A stretch of DNA of 56,516 nucleotides from CAYUAI01 sp964442745. Lineage in GTDB: Bacteria; Pseudomonadota; Gammaproteobacteria; S012-40. Location of the stretch: the NCBI GenBank assembly GCA_964442745.1, contig CAYUAI010000019.1, forward strand, positions 1 through 56,516, in the 5' to 3' direction. The notes under the pieces were generated by a model. The model was given only the letters and a program-made list of their open reading frames with translations. It was not told the origin of the DNA and did not search any database. Below are positions 45,339-53,765 of the stretch, one piece after another (position 1 is the first letter of the stretch; each line of letters starts with the position of its first letter). Both the position numbers and the translations under genes were made by a program.

Positions 45339-45703
45339 GTATGAATGATTATACTTTAGTATCCAGACCCGCTGCGGGTGGCGGCATGCTAAATATCACC
45401 GTGAAAGACAAGGCACAGCTTTACGCCGCCTATATGCCTTTCGTTAAAAATGGAGGATTGTTTATCGGTACACAACGAGATTTTACCTTAGGCGACAATG
45501 TATTTGTCTTATTGACGCTGTGGCAAAATCCGGAAAAAATACCAATTGCCGGAAAAGTAATTTGGATCACCCCAAAGGGTGCACAAAATAATCGATCCCC
45601 CGGTATTGGCGTCCAGTTTTTAGATGAGGGTAATGCACAAAAAAAAATAGAGAGTCAGTTAGCCGGTAAACTCACATCGGATCGAGTGACCTTTACAATG
45701 TAA
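45335..45703 (+). CDS. pilZ: PilZ domain protein (type IV pilus assembly PilZ-like)
   Basis: 122 residues. LNITVKDKAQLYAAYMPFVKNGGLFIGTQRDFTLGDNVFVLL is the signature of the Pseudomonas-type PilZ, and GIGVQFLDEG closes the beta barrel. The N-terminal RxxxR motif needed for cyclic-di-GMP binding is not visible, as in the founding PilZ, so it probably acts by protein contact in pilus assembly. ATG 45335 overlaps the holB stop; ATG 45341 is an alternative. The holB-pilZ-tatD order is known from Pseudomonas. Confidence 0.9.
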   Translation: MSMNDYTLVSRPAAGGGMLNITVKDKAQLYAAYMPFVKNGGLFIGTQRDFTLGDNVFVLLTLWQNPEKIPIAGKVIWITPKGAQNNRSPGIGVQFLDEGNAQKKIESQLAGKLTSDRVTFTM

Positions 45704-45791
45704 ATGGACGCATACCTAAAGATCATAAGTGCTTTTTATGTTTTCCATTATTTTTTTGCAATTCAGCGCATATGTACGTTAAGGATAGCCG

Positions 45792-46583
45792 ATGTCGTTT
45801 TCGCTTATTGACTCCCACTGCCATCTTAATTGTCTAGCGGGCGCACATGACCGACAGATTGTTGATAATTATTTGGCAATGGCCAAGCAATCGCATGTTT
45901 CACAGTTTTTGTGTGTCTCCATTGATTGGGAAACCTTACCTGAGGTATTGTCCCTCGCGGCCGCTTATGGCGAAGTTTGGGCTTCGGTTGGGGTTCACCC
46001 AAACCATCGAAAAGGGGTTGAGCCCAGCTTAACTCAATTACTCGCCATGGCAGACAATACTAAAGTCATTGCCATTGGCGAGACCGGATTAGATTATTTT
46101 CGTAGCGAAGGTGAATTAGATTGGCAAAAAGCCCGCTTTCGTCGACATATTCAGGCGGCTAGGCAAACCAATAAACCATTAATCATTCACTCGCGTGATG
46201 CGAAACAAGATACGCTAGCCATCCTTGAGCAAGCGCAGGCGGCTGAGGTAGGCGGTGTCATGCATTGTTTTACGGAAGACTGGGAGATGGCGCAAGCGGC
46301 CATGGCCATGAATTTTTATATTTCATTTTCTGGTATTGTGACGTTTAAAAGTGCCAAAACGCTGCAAGATGTCGCCAAAAAGATGCCCATTGACAAAATA
46401 TTGATTGAAACGGATTCGCCTTATTTAGCCCCAGTGCCTTATCGAGGTCAACCCAACCAGCCGGCTTATGTTAAATATGTCGCTGAATATATTGCGCATT
46501 TGCGTGGCGAACCGATAGCATACATTGCCGAAAAAACCACAGAAAACTTCCATCGATTATTTAATATTCCTGCGCGTGTTTGA
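45792..46583 (+). CDS. tatD: TatD family metal-dependent hydrolase (YcfH)
   Basis: 263 residues, TIM-barrel metallohydrolase: LIDSHCHLN (first metal ligands), GETGLDYFR, PLIIHSRDAK, GVMHCFTEDW and ILIETDSPYLAP. These supply all usual His, Glu and Asp ligands. Position after holB/pilZ points to the YcfH paralogue. TatD proteins are 3'-5' DNA exonucleases or quality-control hydrolases. AAGGA precedes the ATG. Confidence 0.92.
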   Translation: MSFSLIDSHCHLNCLAGAHDRQIVDNYLAMAKQSHVSQFLCVSIDWETLPEVLSLAAAYGEVWASVGVHPNHRKGVEPSLTQLLAMADNTKVIAIGETGLDYFRSEGELDWQKARFRRHIQAARQTNKPLIIHSRDAKQDTLAILEQAQAAEVGGVMHCFTEDWEMAQAAMAMNFYISFSGIVTFKSAKTLQDVAKKMPIDKILIETDSPYLAPVPYRGQPNQPAYVKYVAEYIAHLRGEPIAYIAEKTTENFHRLFNIPARV

Positions 46584-46659
46584 TCAACAAGAGGGAGGCG
46601 TAGAATCACGATTGAGGGAGATGAAACGATAAAGGAATTTAATAAGTACACTCAATACA

Positions 46660-46687
46660 CCGCCTCACAACATGAGCTGTGAGGCGG
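46660..46687. terminator. Hairpin between the convergent tatD and cold-shock genes
   Basis: CCGCCTCACA (46660-46669) pairs perfectly with TGTGAGGCGG (46678-46687) around an 8-nt loop. It sits midway between two convergent stop codons, so it probably serves both. T tracts are weak on both sides. Confidence 0.65.
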
Positions 46688-46711
46688 CATAAGTCAAACA
46701 AACAACATCAA

Positions 46712-46918
46712 TTAACTTTGTACAGTTACTTGAGTGGCTTGTGGTCCTTTAGGGCCATTTTCTACCTGAAAGCTAACAGTTTGTCCTTCGGCAAGGGTTC
46801 GAAAACCTTCACTGGCAATGGCAGAAAAATGGACAAATACGTCCGCACTACCATCGTTAGGTGAAATAAAACCAAAACCTTTAGACTCGTTAAACCATTT
46901 CACAGTACCAGTTACCAT
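46712..46918 (-). CDS. Cold-shock domain protein (CspA family)
   Basis: 68 residues, a single OB-fold cold-shock domain with RNP1 KGFGFI and RNP2 VFVHFSAI. It binds single-stranded RNA/DNA as a chaperone. A GAGGAAT site stands before the ATG, and a candidate promoter about 160 bases upstream gives a long leader, as usual in cold-induced csp genes. Which paralogue it is (A, C, D or E type) cannot be told from the sequence. Confidence 0.95.
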   Translation of the reverse strand: MVTGTVKWFNESKGFGFISPNDGSADVFVHFSAIASEGFRTLAEGQTVSFQVENGPKGPQATQVTVQS

Positions 46919-47454
46919 GTATTATTCCTCTAAAATCAAATAAGTAAAATGTTCAATTGCAAATCATACATGGCAACCCACAGGAGAAAACATGAAGGGG
47001 ACTTCTGAAAAGTGCTGAATAAAGTGCAATGTTGAATAGCATAATTGGATATTTATCAAATCATAACTCGCTCCAATAATATAAGGGTATGCGGTATAAA
47101 TTCAAGACCTAATGAGCAAAAAGTTTAAAAATCAGAAAATTTAACAGAATGATTCACGGAAAACTTGCATAAGTTATGGTTAATTTATGAGAGGCTTTCG
47201 GCGATGCACTGAGTCATTGTCAAGATAACGCCGAGATGCCAAATGGGAAAGTGATGGTGTCGCCCATTCCTTATTCGAACACAGTATGATTATTAGGCTT
47301 CTGCTGTATGGTCTGCCTAACCTTGTGGCGAAAGCCCATTTTAAAAACCAAATAAATCGCTTGGGAAAATTCCATAGATCCAGAACTTATCAGCGTATGT
47401 GTAACACCTTATTAATACTGTCTTTGGGTGATAACTGGTGATGTCATGGGATAT
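46919..47454. other. Leader of the cold-shock gene and upstream non-coding DNA
   Basis: No gene seen. The part 46919-47075 is the probable long 5' leader of the csp gene. The remaining ~350 bases up to the epimerase stop hold no gene or hairpin I can support. Confidence 0.45.
47076..47105 (-). promoter_or_regulatory. Candidate promoter of the cold-shock gene
   Basis: On the minus strand TTGAAT (47100-47105) and TATTAT (47076-47081) are 18 bases apart, a fair sigma-70 match. The leader would be about 150 nt long. Confidence 0.5.
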
Positions 47455-48429
47455 TCAGACTTGTTCTTGATGGCTGTCACGCATTTCCTTGAGCGCTTGG
47501 TCAAAATTGACGATAGATCGATAATTCATGTGAGTTTTGATTTTTCCTATATTATAACGCCGTGATAAACTCGCAAAGGAATACTCGAAACGGGTAAAAG
47601 GGGGGGGGGAGGGGATATGCAAGCTTTTCCAGATCGTTTCAAAAACAGAGGCAAAAATTTTAGCCATATTATGTGGGATACTGCGCTCAGTTGGCGTGAT
47701 ATTTCTGGTTGCTAATAATAAACCAATCATTTCTTTCACAGTACGTGGGTGGTCGTCTGTCACATAATAAATGTTTTTGTTTTGACCATGGGTTAAGGAT
47801 CGACAAGTGGCTTCGACCAGGTTGTCGATGTGTACGGTTTCCATCATGACATTGCCGTGATCAACCCACATAAATTTTCCTTGGGTAACTCGTTGCTGAA
47901 TGGTTTTCAGCGAGGGTACGTCCGGTCCCCATAAAAATGCAGGTCGTAAAATAATACATTGGGTTTTCGATGGCGATGTTATTAATAAACGCTCGGCTTC
48001 TTGTTTTGCCGCGCCGTAGTTGGAATTAGCGGGAATAAAACGAAAAGTCTCGTCAACACCATCGAGCGGTTTTTCATGGTACACGGCTGATTCACAACTG
48101 AGGTAGATAAAACGTTTTGTTTGGTGTTTATTCGCCATTTTATATAATAACTGGGTTGGGCGAATAACATTTTCGTCAAAAAAACGCTGTGTCGCCCAAT
48201 ATTTGGCGGGAGTGGCTGCATGGACAAATATCTCATGATGCGCTATGGCGCTTTGCCAATTGGAGATATTATTTAAATTGCCGATGATGGGAGTCGCTCC
48301 GAGATGTTGCACAATTTGTGCTTTTTCATTCGATTCCACAACGGCACTGACTTGGTGTTGGTCAGTGATTAGACGCTTGATGAGTTGCTGCCCAAAATAA
48401 CCGGACCCGCCAGTGACAAAAATCTTCAT
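47455..48429 (-). CDS. NAD-dependent epimerase/dehydratase family protein (extended SDR)
   Basis: 324 residues from ATG 48429, which begins right at the NAD-binding strand: MKIFVTGGSGYFGQQLIKRL (GxxGxxG). The SDR active site is YGAAKQEAE (YxxxK), preceded by YLSCESAVY. The layout (VDETFRFIP, ILRPAFLWGPDVPS, MVETVHIDNLV-like METVHIDNLVEA) resembles 3-beta-hydroxysteroid dehydrogenase/isomerase-like or sterol C4-type enzymes. A longer frame upstream (to 48558) has no support. The substrate is unknown. Stands alone between two non-coding stretches. Confidence 0.8.
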   Translation of the reverse strand: MKIFVTGGSGYFGQQLIKRLITDQHQVSAVVESNEKAQIVQHLGATPIIGNLNNISNWQSAIAHHEIFVHAATPAKYWATQRFFDENVIRPTQLLYKMANKHQTKRFIYLSCESAVYHEKPLDGVDETFRFIPANSNYGAAKQEAERLLITSPSKTQCIILRPAFLWGPDVPSLKTIQQRVTQGKFMWVDHGNVMMETVHIDNLVEATCRSLTHGQNKNIYYVTDDHPRTVKEMIGLLLATRNITPTERSIPHNMAKIFASVFETIWKSLHIPSPPPFTRFEYSFASLSRRYNIGKIKTHMNYRSIVNFDQALKEMRDSHQEQV

Positions 48430-48524
48430 TAGAGATAGACCCTTAATCCAAAAGGTTAGCGTACATGAATAAAAATAAATCGATTGTAACACCATCAGCG
48501 GGTTTTTATAACTCAAACATGAAT

Positions 48525-48556
48525 GGCCTGGTCTCGGGACTCTGATTTGCCAGGCC
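48525..48556. terminator. Weak hairpin downstream of the beta-propeller operon
   Basis: GGCCTGG (48525-48531) pairs with CCAGGCC (48550-48556) with an 18-nt loop, about 130 bases beyond the stop of the minus-strand beta-propeller gene. No T tract. Confidence 0.3.
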
Positions 48557-48685
48557 ACTCAATATCCGCTTATTCACCGACCCTATTCAACATCATACTT
48601 TTTAGTGTGCCGTATTTATTTAACACAATACAGGTGATAACACTTAAGGATTAATGACACATGACTAGCGATAGTCGTTTAGTTT

Positions 48686-50842
48686 TTATGGGTTAATATA
48701 TATCAAATCTCCTACGGCATTGGTTATATTATCAGTGTCAGCCACTTTGATTCCGACATTTGATAGGGTGTAGATGAACGTGTTTTGTTCATCACTCATG
48801 AAAACGGTTCGGTTGGGCTGCGTTCCCCAAGGCAGATAACCGGGTTCACAAGGAATTCTGGGAGCAGACGCTCCATCAGGCGGAAGCTTTTCGCACGGTG
48901 AATTAAAAAACTCATCGTGATCAATGGTGCCAATGAGGGAGATACCGTTTTCTAAAGAGATAGAGAAGAGACCAATGCCTGAGGTTTGTGTCCGGCTTTG
49001 CCAATTATTGTTGCTAAACGGAATGGCCAGCAGCTCTAACGGTGAGTAATAAGAAAACGCATGAGCGTTAAATAAGGCTTCACTCCAGCTATAATCCCCC
49101 TCACTATCGGCCAAGGTATGTACGGCGGTGCGAATGGGGTTGGTTAAATCGCTGACATCAAAAATTTGCAACTGTAGGGTATTATCTGCCCGAGTTTCAT
49201 CGCCGCCTCGTCCAATCGTTAATAAATGCGTTTTATCGATGGGATGCATATATGTGCTAAATCCGGGAATTTTGAGTTCGCCTTTAATCACTGGCGCTTT
49301 CGGATTCGATAAGTCAAAGGCAAATAAGGGATCGGTTTGTCGAAACGTGACTACAAAGGCGACATCATCAATATAGCGGCTTGCAAAAATTTGCTCACCG
49401 GGCGCGAAATTTTTGACACTGCCAACGATTGCCAATTCACCCGGTTGTTGCTCCAGGATAAACAAATGGTTCGACATGATACTTTGATTGGTGGCAGGAT
49501 CGAATCGGGATTCGGTGGTGGTGACACGTAAATAGTTTTGGTATTCGCTATAAGCAAACGAATTATTGGTGGTACCCGCGATTTGACCGGAAGCGAGGTA
49601 GATGGGTTTTTCAGCGGATATGTCAAATTTATGAATTGCGGTAGAAGGGGGTTCGTCGCTGGCCCAAAACCAGCCATCGCTGGCTTGAGAGACATAGAGA
49701 TTTTTTTTCGAGGCATAGGTTTGCCAGCCGTTTTGCATAATGGCGGTGGATAAAATTTGCCCGCCATCGCTGGTCACGGTGGTTACGTTTAATAACTGTG
49801 GCGGAGTAATGATCAGATCGGGTTTTAATATATCAGCGCATTGTGTTAACAATTGTGCGGTACTAGTGTTGTCGGCGGCGATGGTTACTTGTGGTAAATA
49901 AGCCGCGATCGGAGATGCATCGAGTGCTTGTTGAATGGCTTGTTGAATCTCCGTTCTTAATTGGTCTCTTAATGTGTCATTTTCATTTTGTTTTGCCCGT
50001 TGATATTGGTTGAGCAGGTCATAAAATTCCGTGGTTTCTATTTTTTTATTGAGTTGGAAAAACTGAAAACCTGAAACCAAATGAATGCGATCGTCAATCA
50101 GGCGGCTACTAATGAAATTGCCATCAAGGTGGATGGTTTTTGAGATGATCGGTTGTTGTTTGTCAGCCATGTTGACAAAGGTTAGAATAAACTGGGGCGG
50201 TTCCATTTCACCAGGTTTTCTTGGCAAAATATCGGTGACAGGTAACACATCAATGGCGTCATTAGCATAAGGGTAAATAATATTTTTATTGCCGATGGCG
50301 ATCACATACTGGTTTTGTTCGTCGATGTATAAGCCGTTAATGTTCATGCCGAGATCGATTTTGCTTAATGACTGCATGTTTTCCGGTGGGTAAGCGTTGA
50401 CGATATATAGCGTGCTGGCTTGAGCGATATAGATATGACCCTCGGCATCGGTTTTAATCCAGTCCAGCTCGTCGACACCCGCTTCTTGGGTATTGGTTTT
50501 TGAGACATCAGTGGGGGAGGAGGGCGGCAAATTGGCGTTTATTGCATCGCTTTCTGCGCTGCCTGTGGCGGGGAATGGTCCTCGCTGATATCCGTAATAA
50601 TTTTGTTTGGTATAATTTTCTAATAGTGCCTTGGTTAAATACGTTTGCAACTCATTGCAATTATCTGACGACGCGAGTGTAATTTGTTTACTGCTCACGG
50701 TCGACGGTGACAGCAGCTCGTTTTGCAGTTCTTCTATTTGTAGGCAAGCGGTCAGTGACAATGAGGTTAAAGTACCGATCATCAGGTATTTTAACTGGCT
50801 GGGATGGTTTTTCGGTTTTCGATAACCTATCCTGTTTTTCAT
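48686..50842 (-). CDS. Beta-propeller domain lipoprotein (PF09826-like)
   Basis: 718 residues from ATG 50842, chosen for the GGAGGAG site just upstream. Lipobox LTAC (Cys33) marks a lipoprotein. After a helical, low-similarity N-terminal part, NTQEAGVDELDWIKTDAEGHIYIA introduces a large beta-propeller of the secreted PF09826 type. Repeated strand pairs follow (LYIVNAYPPENMQSLSKIDLG; FAFDLSNPKAPVIKGELKIPGF; LQIFDVSDLTNPIRTAVHTL), with a C-terminal FMSDEQNTFIYTLSNVGIKVAD blade. The domain is found mainly in archaea and scattered bacteria; its function is not known. It is last in a three-gene operon, 28 bp after the DUF5666-like lipoprotein. Confidence 0.82.
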   Translation of the reverse strand: MKNRIGYRKPKNHPSQLKYLMIGTLTSLSLTACLQIEELQNELLSPSTVSSKQITLASSDNCNELQTYLTKALLENYTKQNYYGYQRGPFPATGSAESDAINANLPPSSPTDVSKTNTQEAGVDELDWIKTDAEGHIYIAQASTLYIVNAYPPENMQSLSKIDLGMNINGLYIDEQNQYVIAIGNKNIIYPYANDAIDVLPVTDILPRKPGEMEPPQFILTFVNMADKQQPIISKTIHLDGNFISSRLIDDRIHLVSGFQFFQLNKKIETTEFYDLLNQYQRAKQNENDTLRDQLRTEIQQAIQQALDASPIAAYLPQVTIAADNTSTAQLLTQCADILKPDLIITPPQLLNVTTVTSDGGQILSTAIMQNGWQTYASKKNLYVSQASDGWFWASDEPPSTAIHKFDISAEKPIYLASGQIAGTTNNSFAYSEYQNYLRVTTTESRFDPATNQSIMSNHLFILEQQPGELAIVGSVKNFAPGEQIFASRYIDDVAFVVTFRQTDPLFAFDLSNPKAPVIKGELKIPGFSTYMHPIDKTHLLTIGRGGDETRADNTLQLQIFDVSDLTNPIRTAVHTLADSEGDYSWSEALFNAHAFSYYSPLELLAIPFSNNNWQSRTQTSGIGLFSISLENGISLIGTIDHDEFFNSPCEKLPPDGASAPRIPCEPGYLPWGTQPNRTVFMSDEQNTFIYTLSNVGIKVADTDNITNAVGDLIYINP

Positions 50843-50870
50843 GTTAATTCTCCTCCAAATATAGATAAAA

Positions 50871-51908
50871 TTACTGGACACGTTCCATAATAAACGTGCC
50901 ATCGTTGGAAAAACGCCCTTCAGATGTGATTAATGTCGGTGTTAGGGTATTGAGGGCATCGCTGGGTGTACTGGCGGTCGGTGGATGGTTATTATTCGTT
51001 GATTCTCCACCACTACCAGCGGCAAGATCTTGATGTTGTACCATTTGTCCATTAAGTTTTTTTACTGAGTTGTTGTCATATTCAAAAATGCCTTGAATGA
51101 TGACGAGGGTATTTTCTAACGAATTCTTAAGTAAGGCGGCGGGGTGAATGGTATGAACTTGATCGACCAGAAAAAATGGCGATTGGTCTGTTGAGGGTAT
51201 GGTGCTGCTGACTTGGACTAATTGTTCATTTTCCACCGCTAGTTGGGTTTGCGGGTCGACACCGCTGTAATCTAATCTGAGTTGTCCGATAGCAAATGTC
51301 TTTGCTGCCGTGTCCAGCTCATGAATAACACCGCTGACATAAAACGTGCTTGCCTCATCCAACGATGAATCGATTAATCGCAGGTGCGTGGCATAAATGG
51401 TACCGTTGCTGAGCGTAAATCCATGCACTTGTATAAAGTCGTCAATGGATAGCTCAACGAGACTTGATATTTCGGTAATTTCACTGTCAAAAAGCGTGGT
51501 GTCGGAAATTAAAATTTTCTGTCCCAGGCTATCCAAACTACCGATGCCTTGATCATCAAGATCCTGACGAGTGACAGCACCGGCAAGTGCGGTATTTACT
51601 ATGATATTGTTAGCCGTTGCCCGGTTTTCCGTGTTAATATCACCAAGCACGGTGGCCACCATGCCCTTGGTTAAATCTTCAGGGGAGCGGCTGAGTCCAT
51701 CTACCAAAATGCGGCTAGCATCGATTTGATAGTTCGTGTTATTTACCGTGACACCATCACGATCATCACTAATAACTCCGATGGATAAAATCGACGGTGG
51801 CGGGTCGTTTTCGATCAGGCCTGTACCGTCTTCACCACCGCCGGTACAGGCAAATAATGTGACACTAAACAACAAGGTCAAAACGCGAACGTTGTTATAG
51901 GTGATCAT
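50871..51908 (-). CDS. DUF5666-like domain lipoprotein
   Basis: 345 residues. Lipobox FACT (Cys21), then a Gly-rich linker GGGEDGTGLIEN. The body is a chain of small beta barrels with the pattern GVTVNNTNYQIDASRILVDG, LTKGMVATVLGDIN and GAVTRQDLD, repeated with variations to about residue 280, as in DUF5666/OB-like repeat proteins. A low-complexity Asn/Pro/Ser/Thr stretch and a C-terminal strand pair end it. No catalytic motif is visible, so a binding or structural role at the envelope is likely. The ATG overlaps the stop of the upstream DUF6502 gene (ATGA). Confidence 0.75.
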   Translation of the reverse strand: MITYNNVRVLTLLFSVTLFACTGGGEDGTGLIENDPPPSILSIGVISDDRDGVTVNNTNYQIDASRILVDGLSRSPEDLTKGMVATVLGDINTENRATANNIIVNTALAGAVTRQDLDDQGIGSLDSLGQKILISDTTLFDSEITEISSLVELSIDDFIQVHGFTLSNGTIYATHLRLIDSSLDEASTFYVSGVIHELDTAAKTFAIGQLRLDYSGVDPQTQLAVENEQLVQVSSTIPSTDQSPFFLVDQVHTIHPAALLKNSLENTLVIIQGIFEYDNNSVKKLNGQMVQHQDLAAGSGGESTNNNHPPTASTPSDALNTLTPTLITSEGRFSNDGTFIMERVQ

Positions 51909-52738
51909 GATTGGAAACCTTGTGGGAGGGTTTTTTCAAAGTAAAATAAACCGATACCGGCGGCCCTACGTCCAGAGCCTTTCACGTTTGGGTTAATGTC
52001 TCGATCTCGCTTTGCCATCCATTGGTCGAGAAATTCCAACAAAGATTGGCCATGTTCCGCCAATAAGCTTTGCAACTCTGGCAAGCATTCACTGGGTAAA
52101 TTGTCGTAATAAACTTTACGCTGAAACAACGGTTTTTCTTGCAAGTGGTAAATGTTGTGATTAATCGTGTTGAGTAAACCTGATACATCCATCCCCAAAA
52201 TGCGCAATTTATCTTCATTACCCGTTTTAGGAATATAGGCACGTTCTAACAACGATATATTTTTGTGTTGATCGCAAGCAATCACCCCTGCTTGCAGTAG
52301 CTCATCTAAAATGGCGTGGGGTGGCATATCGCCACTGTGTTCTTTGACCAACCGGGAAAAGCTTTTTTGAGCGCCATCGAACGGCAAAATAGCGGTTTGA
52401 TGGGGGGCGGCGCTGTATTTAGGATCATGCACCCAGCCATAAACAACACGAGCCGCTCGGTTATAGCGTTTGATTTGCTCAGACTCGTTATACGGTTCGA
52501 TATTGTTTACCCGCTGCACTTCTTTGCGTGACAACCCCGTAATGGTTGCCACACGTGACACGGTTTGGCGTTTGCCCGTTACCGTGAATTCATTGGTCGC
52601 GATATCGATATAAACTTTTTTAACAATATCCACAAAAGCGCCATATGAGATGCCGTTATGCAACAAAATACGCACTAAAGGACATAGAATTTTGATGAGC
52701 GCAGACGTAAGAATTTTTTTTGAGGTCGATTCGTTCAT
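51905..52738 (-). CDS. DUF6502 family protein (predicted cytoplasmic, helix-turn-helix-like)
   Basis: 277 residues with no signal peptide. The N-terminal ALIKILCPLVRILLHNGISYGAFVDIVKKVYIDIATNEF and a following RQTVSRVATITGLSRKEVQRV segment look like a DNA-binding winged or plain helix-turn-helix. The middle has AARVVYGWVHDPKYS. The C-terminal WMAKRDRDINPNVKGSGRRAAGIGLFYFE tail is typical of the family as I know it. It is first in the operon with two lipoproteins, so it may regulate them. Assignment to the family is by pattern recall; the function is unknown. Confidence 0.7.
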   Translation of the reverse strand: MNESTSKKILTSALIKILCPLVRILLHNGISYGAFVDIVKKVYIDIATNEFTVTGKRQTVSRVATITGLSRKEVQRVNNIEPYNESEQIKRYNRAARVVYGWVHDPKYSAAPHQTAILPFDGAQKSFSRLVKEHSGDMPPHAILDELLQAGVIACDQHKNISLLERAYIPKTGNEDKLRILGMDVSGLLNTINHNIYHLQEKPLFQRKVYYDNLPSECLPELQSLLAEHGQSLLEFLDQWMAKRDRDINPNVKGSGRRAAGIGLFYFEKTLPQGFQS

Positions 52739-52912
52739 AATTCACACTCTATTGGGAAAATTTTCCCATTGGCTATCTTTCAAATTATATACCTGTGGTT
52801 GCCAGAGTCAAGAAAAGAGAGAGTTTAATATTTAATCACTTCGTTGAGTCGATTGCGCTGTATACTTTAGTACTGTGATTGGTTGGGGGACCCCCCCGAT
52901 ACCTGAGAGTGA

Positions 52913-53704
52913 ATGAAAGGCATGGAAACAGATAAAAATTTTGATGGCCTAGCCAGTCGATTTGAAAAAAATATTTATCACACAGCTAAGGGTAAGCTGC
53001 GCTTACAAATATTACAACACGATCTATGGCAAACCATTCCTTGCTTAACGCATAACAAATCGTTAAGAATCCTTGATGCCGGTGGCGGCTTTGGTTATTT
53101 AGCCAAACAACTCGCCGCCATGGGCCATCAGGTGTTGTTGTGCGATATTTCTCAGGAAATGTTGTCCATTGCCCAGCAATCTGAACGACCATCGTCAGGT
53201 TCAGGCGAGCTTCACTTTGTCCACGCTGCGATTCAATCGTTTGCGGCGGCCTGTGATGAGCCGTTTGATGTGATATTATGCCATGCAGTATTGGAATGGC
53301 AGGTTAACCCGAGACAAACATTAGTCATTTTGAAGCCATTGCTTGCGGAAGATGGTTATTTATCGTTGGCGTTTTATAATCTCGATGCACTTAAATTCAG
53401 AAATTTAGTACAAGGCAATTTAAGAAAAGTGAGTGCGGGCTGCTTCCGAGGCGAGGTCGCCAGTTTAACGCCGACCAATCCCATTGAGCCACGCCAACTG
53501 TATACCTGGTTACACGAGTTAAACTATCGCGTATTGTCAAAATCAGGCATTCGGGTTTTTTATGATTATATGCGTAAGGAAGCCCAGGATAAAATCAGTT
53601 TTGCAGATATTTTACAAATGGAGTTGAACATGTACAAACATCCGTCTTTTTTAAATTTAGGACGTTATATTCATCTCGTTTGTCAGTCGGGTATGTCGGC
53701 ATAA
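52913..53704 (+). CDS. cmoM: SAM-dependent methyltransferase (CmoM-like)
   Basis: 263 residues. Class I Rossmann methyltransferase: motif I ILDAGGGFGYLAKQLA, motif II VLLCDISQEML, motif IV DVILCHAVLEW. The N-terminal FDGLASRFEKNIYHTAKGKLRLQILQHDL and the ending SFLNLGRYIHLVCQ resemble CmoM, which methylates 5-carboxymethoxyuridine at the wobble base of some tRNAs. CmoA and CmoB are not nearby. ATG 52913 is used; ATG 52922 is an alternative. It is divergent from the DUF6502 operon. Confidence 0.75.
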   Translation: MKGMETDKNFDGLASRFEKNIYHTAKGKLRLQILQHDLWQTIPCLTHNKSLRILDAGGGFGYLAKQLAAMGHQVLLCDISQEMLSIAQQSERPSSGSGELHFVHAAIQSFAAACDEPFDVILCHAVLEWQVNPRQTLVILKPLLAEDGYLSLAFYNLDALKFRNLVQGNLRKVSAGCFRGEVASLTPTNPIEPRQLYTWLHELNYRVLSKSGIRVFYDYMRKEAQDKISFADILQMELNMYKHPSFLNLGRYIHLVCQSGMSA

Positions 53705-53765
53705 GAAACTTAACAATATAAGGATATTTTTATCGTTTGATATGACTGATTAAATAATCTTAATT

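Noticed and set aside
47283..47442. A 51-codon plus-strand frame near the cold-shock gene
   Set aside because: No ribosome site and no recognisable family; likely chance.
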